Positions 56,930-64,000 of a DNA stretch of 64,000 bases are shown here, piece by piece. The position numbers and the translations under genes were made by a program. How positions within the stretch are numbered: the stretch's first letter is position 1; each line of letters starts with the position of its first letter. Below the pieces are notes generated by a model that saw nothing but the letters and a program-made list of their open reading frames with translations, searched no databases and was not told where the DNA came from. This DNA is from Cyrtodaria siliqua (Eukaryota > Mollusca > Bivalvia > Adapedonta > Hiatellidae), in the NCBI GenBank assembly GCA_037043455.1, contig JAWPHD010001326.1, forward strand, positions 186,001 through 250,000, written 5' to 3'.

Positions 56930-57240
56930 TCTTAAAGAGGTATACACCGACCTAGACATATTTATCAAGCATTTAAACTAGCATACTGATTATTTTTATA
57001 TTAAAAAAATATATAAAAGGTAAAACAATTTGGAGAGTTTTCAATATTTCTTTGTTATTCTACCACAGGTTTAAATATGTTATTAGTGCAATATAATCAA
57101 CAATTAATAATATGAAAAAAATTAATCGAAAATTTCACATATTTTAAATAATAATTTTAAATATATAACTTATGTAGCCAACAAATGGGATGCTGCCGGT
57201 TTTTAAAATAATCATGATTCCCGGGTCCCTTCAGGAGTTA
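56930..57240. repeat. Degenerate TTAA-type MITE
   Basis: The interior resembles 13616-13909 (GTTATTCTACCACAGGTTTA, GTTATTAGTGCAATATAATC). The ends (CTTAAAGAGGTATACACCG, CGGGTCCCTTCAGG) are eroded. Confidence 0.5.
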
Positions 57241-58009
57241 CCTCCCTTTGAGTTGAAATGAATAAACCTTAGAAGGATTAGTTCAGAAAGAAGAGCCACA
57301 ATATAGTATACTTCTAAGCCTGTAAAGATGGAGTCGAACCAATCCTTTCATTTGTATCAGACTCATTCGGGAAAAAAACACCTTTACATAATACTGAAAA
57401 TCAATTCAATTTTACATGCTACTGCATATAAATGAAATAGTGGGGAAAATATTGCCGCAAAGTCAATTAATGAATTCTTAAGTTTTAACTGTTGATTACA
57501 GAAATTGATTGTTGTAAAGAATTATCATTATAGACAGAAAATAAACTTTTCCTGTACAAAACAAGCAGACCGGTACTTTTTCTCATGAAGCATGTCAAAA
57601 ATAAAATGTTAGTGTTCTTTAAACATGATAAATGTCCTGCATATAATGGTAATATAAATTTGTCAAACCTGCACTTATATCTACTAGCCATAACCTCTTA
57701 TCATAATCTTTTGATTAACTCTTAATCATGAACATTTTCACCTTTTTTCTAAGAATTTTCCACGTCGCAAGATTCTCCTAAAAAGTACCCATCACCCTTC
57801 TTTTTTTCCCCCCAAATGTAGCAGACTGATTATCATTCTTTCGAACAGTTCTGATGTGTCTTCATCATGACACTGTTTACAACATGCTTAAATGAAACCT
57901 GACGATGCACTAAATTTCAGTTGCTCTTTTGTTCGATTCCGACAACAACATGGCAATATCGCTGGATATATATGCCTTTCGTTCGGCCCAAGACATCTAT
58001 GGCAACAGT
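57241..58009. other. Unassigned DNA downstream of Akt exon A
   Basis: No exon or clear repeat was seen. On the minus strand it would be 3' UTR or intron of Akt. Confidence 0.4.
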
Positions 58010-58275
58010 TAAACATTATTATAGTCTTCTTTTTTTCACAATTCAGACTGATTGTTTTCATCCACGAAAGACAATACTTCTATGGTAAGACATTATTGTA
58101 TTCTCTTTTTCACTGATTTGACGGATTGCTTTCATCCAGGAAAGACAATATTTCTATGGTAAAACATTATTATATTCTTCTCTTTTTCACTGATTTGACG
58201 GATTGCTTTCATCCAGGAAAGACAATATTTCTATGGTAAAACATTATTATAGTCTTTTCTTTTTCACTGATTTGA
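58010..58275 (-). repeat. ~80-bp tandem repeat just past the Akt exon A stop
   Basis: Three to four units of TTTTTCACTGATTTGACGGA / TTGCTTTCATCCAGGAAAGA / CAATATTTCTATGGTAAAAC. If exon A is the last exon of an isoform, this lies in its 3' UTR, beginning about 35 bases after the stop. Confidence 0.8.
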
Positions 58276-58310
58276 CTGGGGTTTTTTCATCCACGACACA
58301 GACTACGTCG

Positions 58311-58550
58311 TCACGTGGACCACGTTGTTTCAAAGCTCATCACACTTGACGCCAGGCTGGCTTTACTTCCGTGATAAGAGAATTTCTCGAAATATGGTCC
58401 GTTCCCCGTTTCCATTTCCTCATCTATGCTCTCAAGATGGTGATGTGCTGTCGACGGTGGTGTGAGGCTGACAGACTCCGCAGTGAATGTGTCGTCGAAG
58501 TAACGCGTGTCCGTCTCAGAGGTGACCTGGGGCTTGAACGGAGGGGGTAT
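58311..58550 (-). CDS. Akt: Akt/PKB C-terminal exon A
   Basis: Minus-strand frame of 79 codons from acceptor CATTCTCAG (exon starts 58550) to TGA at 58313-58311. It starts IPPPFKPQVTSETDTRYFDD, continues TFTAESVSLTPPST, and contains GPYFEKFSYHGSKAS. This is nearly the textbook Akt tail: PPFKPQVTSETDTRYF, turn motif LTPP (human AKT1 Thr450 region) and hydrophobic motif FEKFSYHG with the Ser473-equivalent. Akt is the PI3K/PDK1/mTORC2-regulated kinase of growth and insulin signalling. A tail of about 20 residues after FSYHG, ending SFETTWST, is longer than in vertebrate AKT1. The kinase and PH-domain exons should lie right of 58550 on the same strand; none is recognised before 64000. The exon pairs with exon B, 13 kb downstream. 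Confidence 0.95.
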   Translation of the reverse strand: MPPPFKPQVTSETDTRYFDDTFTAESVSLTPPSTAHHHLESIDEEMETGNGPYFEKFSYHGSKASLASSVMSFETTWST

Positions 58551-60071
58551 CTGAGAATGAGAAGGGAAGGAAGAGGCAATGAGTAAAGGGCTGGGGATAT
58601 GACTGAAAGTTAACATGTACCCAAACAGTGATAGGACTGCACGAAACTAGGGGGCCATACCGGGTCCAAGGAGGATTACCTTGCAAACCTGCTGCACCCC
58701 CTCCCAACCCACCCACCCACTCCCTCCCCTCCCAAACTTTTGTTTAATTTATCGTAATATAACTAACAGTGACCCCATAATACTACCCCATGCAACAGTT
58801 CTAGCCCCATTCCAATGTTATTATCCCATCCCCATATAATGCTCATCTGATATAATATATAGATACATATAAATTATTTACCCACACCTTGATATTAACT
58901 AACCTCACCCACCTACTCTTACTACACCCACGAATCTGCAGGCCTGAATAACCAGATTCTCAATGCATCGATTTAAAAAAAATATTTTCATTTTCATTTT
59001 ATTGAAACCATTATTACAAAGCACTGATAATTTGCCAGGTTTTGTTCTGTTATGTGGTCATCTAGGTGCAATTAATCATAAGAGTATAGTATATAAGTAC
59101 GTTTCAATTCTTTAGTTATTGGATTGAGGTGATGGAGCCCATACATTAAAATTAAAATATAATACAAACTGTCTGAGATGAAATCCAAAATTTGGTATAT
59201 AAACCTTGTTAAGCTAGACACCTGATGATCTTATTAAATTAAATGTAACTAGGAAGAATCATGTCAGATGCACCATTCTCAGCCTTTCTCTGATTGACCA
59301 GGTTGTTTAATACATGTTTTATATACATGTTTTATAAATAGAAATGATTTTCTCTATGCCAATGCTATAATAGATTCAAGACTTTACAGTCTTCGAATGT
59401 TGTCTCAAAATTTAAATATTTAATATAGTTTGAAAAAAATTCTACCTCATCATGCAGATATATATTTATTCTCAATAAAATACAGAACCTGAAAAACTGC
59501 TCGATAAAAAGTTTGCCCATTTTTCACATGCCTTATATTTCAACACAGTGAACACTCCCATCAATTTTTTTCCCCAGAAAACACAGACCCTCCATTTTGT
59601 GAATGTCTTATCCTGCAGGGTACATGCTGATGTATGTTGAAGACCTCTGCAAGGATGGAACTTTGTGCGAGATATTTGGTGGAGATGGAATGACTGAAGC
59701 ATGCACAGAAAACCAGGGTGGAGTCACACAGGGGTCAGTTTTAAGATGAGGTCACATAGGGGTCTGTTATTTGGGTGGGGTCACACAGGGGTCAGTTATT
59801 TGCTACATTCCAGATAAAACAATTCCTCAATTAAACTACTACAGAAATGGCCATTTTGAAAATGATGATATAAAGCACACTTATTTCTATGCATAGACGA
59901 CTCGTATAGTTTAAAGGGACTAGAGGCGATCTTGAAGACAGTGTAATAAATAATCCAATACCAATGAAAACCATCATAATGAGCCTCAATTTCATCACTT
60001 TGTTCAGTTTAGTAATGATCATGAAAATGATTCCCCGACATCGTTTTTTTTTTATAATCTTAAATATCAAT
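58551..60071. other. Presumed Akt intron, unassigned
   Basis: A C-rich stretch (58690-58735) follows exon A. Direct GGGTCA(C)ACAGGGGTCAGTT repeats occur at 59722-59800. A MITE-like end TTAAAGGGACTAGAGGCGAT begins at 59911. No exon was recognised. Confidence 0.45.
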
Positions 60072-60386
60072 TTAAAGGGGCACACGGTAATCTTGATATT
60101 TTGTAAAATTCGCAGCATCCCGCTATTTTTTCTGGATAACTTACATTTGTTCAATCATTAATACTAATTATAAGAATATTAATAAGCAAATTGTATTTGC
60201 ATATTATTCAATTTTGATATTATTGCACCAATAATATATTAAAACTTATAGTAGAATAAGACGAAAAGGTGATAACTTAAAATTGTATTTATTTAAATGT
60301 AACCAGTTTAAAAGTAAACATGATCCTGCATATATAAATCGAGACACCCATTTCAGACACTTCATGATTGCCGTGTGTCCCTTTAA
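60072..60386. mobile_element. TTAA-ended MITE (AAAGGGAC family)
   Basis: Starts TTAAAGGGGCACACGGTAAT and ends ATTGCCGTGTGTCCCTTTAA. The interior matches 44469-44760. Confidence 0.8.
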
Positions 60387-60425
60387 AATGTAGTAGTGGC
60401 TAGCAGTTGTACTTAAATTTTATAC

Positions 60426-60760
60426 TTCAACTAGAAGGGTTCCATGGAACACTTGTGTTACCTGCCATGTGCTTGTTAAAAGTTATGAGCTAGGTTGCAG
60501 CTTAAAGTTTAATGAAATTGGGTAGAACTGTGCTGAAATGAAAGTCAGAGTTATTGGACGTGTAACAATATTTCTTGAGATAAGATGAAGATGTGTGTGA
60601 AGTTTATTGATGGTAAGTCAAATAATTTCAAGTTGTGGCTAAGGTTAATTGTAGGTTAAAGTGTGACGGACGATGTCGGATGAAGACGATGACAACAGAT
60701 TATGGCCAAAGTGATCTCTAAGTGTCTGCCATGCTAAGCAGGCGAAAACAATAAAAGTGT
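60426..60760 (-). mobile_element. HINE-like family G copy
   Basis: On the minus strand it ends with palindrome GTTCCATGGAAC (60436-60449 region), then CCTTCTAGTT. Its other end has CGCCTGCTTAGCATGGCAG. It is uninterrupted, unlike 50165-51075. Confidence 0.6.
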
Positions 60761-61631
60761 GATTTGATCTCAAAACAAAAGCGTAATAAATCATCACATT
60801 AATTAATATTAATCATTCATATAACAAGAACTAGCTAGAGTCGTCTAGTTTCGGGACTATATCACTAATAATAATTAAATAGTATGCATCATGAATACAC
60901 ATGCAACTGAAATACATTATGATGGTTTTATTCGTTTTTAGATTGACAGCCATAATTCTCCCAGATCTCCTCCAGTCCCTTAAAACCTCCAAACACAGTT
61001 CACTTCAAATTTAAGTATGTATTTATATTTAAAACTGAAGTTGAAAGAACCGTTTGCAAGTATAAAGCTATTCCCACACTACAGAATATACAACTACAAA
61101 TCTATAAACAAGAGACGATGAAAACAGTTTAACCAGGGTGATGTTATCGACGGAATACATGGTTTGTTTACAAGTAACCGGTGTGCATATAAAATAGATA
61201 TTCGCTAAAAAAATATATTATTATAAAAAAAAATTGTAAACAGAAACCGTTTTTCACACTATTTTTCTATATTATGAACAAAGCAAGTTGAATATTGACC
61301 TAAAAAATATTTAACCAAAAATTAAACATAGCTGGATTGGATTTCAGCTATAAATATGTGTGGTTACAGTAACAGAAAGTAACCACTGCAGGGAGTTTGA
61401 TGCTGCACATGCAAGGCAACTTCCTACATGAATGGTTAATAAAAAGATTAAGCAAAAGAAGAGCACAGAAACATTGTTCCCCGTCTTTAAGCAGCATTGG
61501 GCAAAACCTGTCACCAGTTGTCAATGACAGCATCTTTCATTACCACAACAAAAAAATCTGTCCACATGGAACACCAGACATTTGTGACATTTTACAGGAT
61601 TTACAATTATTAATATTACGGAAATTATTTT
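60761..61631. other. Unassigned AT-rich DNA
   Basis: No exon, RNA gene or long repeat recognised. Confidence 0.5.
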
Positions 61632-61735
61632 TTTGTGTGGTGAAGGCAGACCACTGACTTATTCCTGGGTAGAAATAGTACTGTACACCTCCTGCCATGT
61701 GTAAGAATCAACACTTTCTCACTTACAGACTGTAA
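61632..61735 (-). mobile_element. Family S SINE tail fragment
   Basis: Reverse of the body at 28830-28900: CCTGGGTAGAAATAGTACTG, TACACCTCCTGCCATG and GAATCAACACTTTCTCACTT. Confidence 0.6.
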
Positions 61736-62318
61736 GTTATGTGACAATATAAAATTGCATTATACCACTCCCGCACAGTAAGTTATGTGACAATATAGAA
61801 TTGCATTATACCACTCCCAGACTGTAAGTTATGTGAAAATATAGAATTGCTTTATACCACTCCCAGTCTGTAAGTTGTGACAATATAAAATTGCATTATA
61901 CCACTCCCACACAGTAAGTTATGTGACAATATAGAATTGCATTATACCACTCCCAGACTGTAAGTTTATGTGAAAATATAGAATTGCATTATCCCATTCC
62001 CACTGTAAGTTATGTGACAATTTATCCCATTCCCACTGTAAGTTATGTGACAATATAGAATTGCATTATACCACTCCCAGACTGTAAGTTATGTGAAAAT
62101 ATAGAATTGCATTATACCAATCCGACAGCAAGTTATGTGACAATATAGCATTACATCTCTCCCAGACTGTAAGTTTTGTGACAATATAGTATTGCATTAT
62201 ACCACCCCCAATTATGTAAGTTATGTGAAAATATAGAACTGCATTATCCCACTCCCAACTGTAAGTTATGTGACAATACAGAATTGCATTATACCACTCC
62301 GACAGTAAGTTATGTGAC
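61736..62318 (+). repeat. 46-bp minisatellite, left block
   Basis: About thirteen units of GTAAGTTATGTGACAATATA / GAATTGCATTATACCACTCC / CAGACT. It is split from 63481-64000 by an inserted DNA element. Confidence 0.95.
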
Positions 62319-63475
62319 CAGTGCTCAAGAAATAGGATAGCCCGACGCCCGGGGCTCCTCGAAATCCATTCCGGGCCTGTCTCATTTTGCAGACGAGGAG
62401 CCCGTCGGGCCTGTCTTAAAAAAAAAAAGAAGAAAGAAAAGTTTTACTGGATCTCAAGCTCAAGTTCCTCAAGACAAAATACTCCCATGTGTATTGTGAA
62501 CTGTGAAAACACTTGCAATAAGTAATTAAAATGTGTTATACACACATTGAAACAATAAAAAGTTCGAATATTTTGCCTGGCTTCGTGTCGGCAGTTTGTG
62601 ACAACTTTGAGGTCGACAATTGTTGACATAAAACTCATTATTCTGCTATTAGGGTTGTGTTTTCTTTCCTTTGTGATAAGAAATACCGTTTTTGTAATTA
62701 AAAACACACTAATGCATGAAAAAAAATCGTTATTGATGGTATTTCGATTGAATGTTTGTGAAATGTTCGGGCCGTAAAAATGCGGTGTCATAGTAGTTCG
62801 GATGGTACATAATTTCGGATTATTTTTTTTTTTACATATTCAGATAAGAAAAACTGTCCTTTACAGATACATGTTGGTGGAAAGAAAAATATATATACTG
62901 TATATGTATAAATACAGATATAAAGTATATTTCTATTCATTATTTAAGGTGTAAGGAGTTCCTGGAATCCTACTTTTAAATGAATTCTAGTCTAGGCTCC
63001 TAATTCTTTACTTGGAGAAAGTGGTGACAAAAAGAAAAAATATAGCCAGAGGAGGCTCTGATAGTCTTATAAAACCTGATTAAAATTTGGCTCCAAGTTT
63101 AGCTCCAGTTTCACCAAGTCGGCTCTGATTATTATCGTTTGGCAAAAATGCTAGTACTCTCCTTTGCATTGGTTATAAATTACTATGTAATATTCTATTC
63201 TAACATATTTTAAACGAAATGGTAAATAAGTCTGTGGCCAGGGAGCATAAAGTGGTAGCAAAAAGAAAAATCTAGTCAGAGGAGGTTCTGAGCTTGATTA
63301 ATACACGTAACAAATGTGTGCTATAAAAGTGAATAAAGACACATTTCCAATAAGAAAAAAATATTGGACCTTTCCATTTTAAATCAGGGCCTGTCCATTT
63401 CCCATCGGGGCCTGTCCATTTTCAGAAGCAACAAGCCCTGGGCCCGTCTCTTAAAATAATTTTCTTTGAGCACTG
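62319..63475. mobile_element. Non-autonomous DNA transposon inserted in the 46-bp array
   Basis: CAGTGCTCAAGAAA and TTTCTTTGAGCACTG are terminal inverted repeats with a one-base gap. GTGAC flanks both ends (62314-62318, 63476-63480) and is present once in ordinary units, so it is a 5-bp target duplication. Near the left end a GC-rich hairpin (GCCCGACG ... CGTCGGGC) spans about 62340-62413. CAGTG ends resemble hAT elements, which usually make 8-bp duplications; a 5-bp duplication is less usual. No transposase frame is present. Confidence 0.8.
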
Positions 63476-63480
63476 GTGAC

Positions 63481-64000
63481 AATATAGAATTGCATTATAC
63501 CACACCCAGTCTGTTAGTTATGTGACAATATAGAAATGCATTATACCACTCCCAGTCTGTAAGTTATGTGACAATATAGAATTGCATAATACCACTCCCA
63601 GACTAAATTATATGACAATATTAGTTATTAGGATTCTTGACAGGGGACATGGGCTCACATTCCCTGCCTGGAAATTATATTCACCCGAGCCGTTAGGCCA
63701 TTTTATCGTCGCCATTTTGTTTTTGTGTATTTGATCAATGGGGTATCTACGGGGAATTCGTCCTATGTTCACCTCTTGAGACGTAGACATGGGCTACGTC
63801 GCATTGACCAATGAAATCATGAGAAATTTCTTTGCAGTATGACAATATAGAATTGCATTACTGTATACCACTCCCAGTCTGTAAGTTATGTAACAATATA
63901 GAAATGCATTACTGTATACCACTCCCAGTCTGTAAGTTATGTGATAATATAGAATTACATTAATGTATACCACTCCCAGTCTGTAAGTTATGTGATAATA
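63481..64000 (+). repeat. 46-bp minisatellite, right block (with ~230-bp interruption)
   Basis: The same unit resumes after the transposon. It is broken at about 63606-63837 by unrelated DNA, then continues to the window edge with a slightly longer unit (GCATTACTGTATACCACTCC). Confidence 0.9.

Noticed and set aside
62444..62791. 115-codon minus frame inside the CAGTG-ended transposon, possible transposase
   Set aside because: No DDE, BED or dimerisation motifs; composition like AT-rich non-coding DNA.

Overview
The window is animal nuclear DNA, almost certainly from a bivalve mollusc. The lineage is inferred from two things: AT-rich, intron-heavy sequence, and dense molluscan-style interspersed repeats with tandem cores and (GTCC)n-rich heads. 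Very little is coding. Most of the 64 kb is transposable-element debris, minisatellites and hairpin elements inside or between long introns.

Layout: 1-1312 is the 5' part of a minus-strand LTR-retrotransposon gag running off the left edge. 3430-4491 is a broken non-LTR reverse transcriptase. 4526-9600 holds a tandem-core repeat, a 29-bp minisatellite between long inverted arms, and unassigned DNA. 9686-27358 is a complete three-exon plus-strand NUDT22 gene (Nudix family, UDP-glucose/UDP-galactose hydrolase). Its introns of 7.5 and 9.3 kb are filled by nested Helentron/HINE-like elements. 27727-34613 is a 3.6-kb tandem segmental duplication; each copy has a CRE-rich microsatellite, a SINE fragment and a candidate terminal exon. 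34660-44760 is a run of minisatellites (about 44, 66 and 24 bp), tRNA-derived SINEs with visible target-site duplications, and TTAA-ended MITEs.

The right third (about 45-64 kb) carries the 3' part of a minus-strand Akt (protein kinase B) gene. Two different exons, at 58311-58550 and 45073-45315, each encode a full Akt-type C-terminal tail. Both start at the same protein position and in the same phase, and each ends in its own stop codon, which suggests alternative last exons. The kinase-domain exons must lie to the right; none was recognised before 64000.

The two confident host genes do not form a pathway. The most notable points are the paired Akt tail exons, and several repeat families that look unrelated inside but share one terminal architecture: T-run, head hairpin, tandem core, subterminal inverted repeat, short 3' hairpin, then CTTGTT or CTAGTT. 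Some of their units carry consensus-like nuclear-receptor and YY1-like sites. All calls come from reading the sequence; no database search or alignment software was used.
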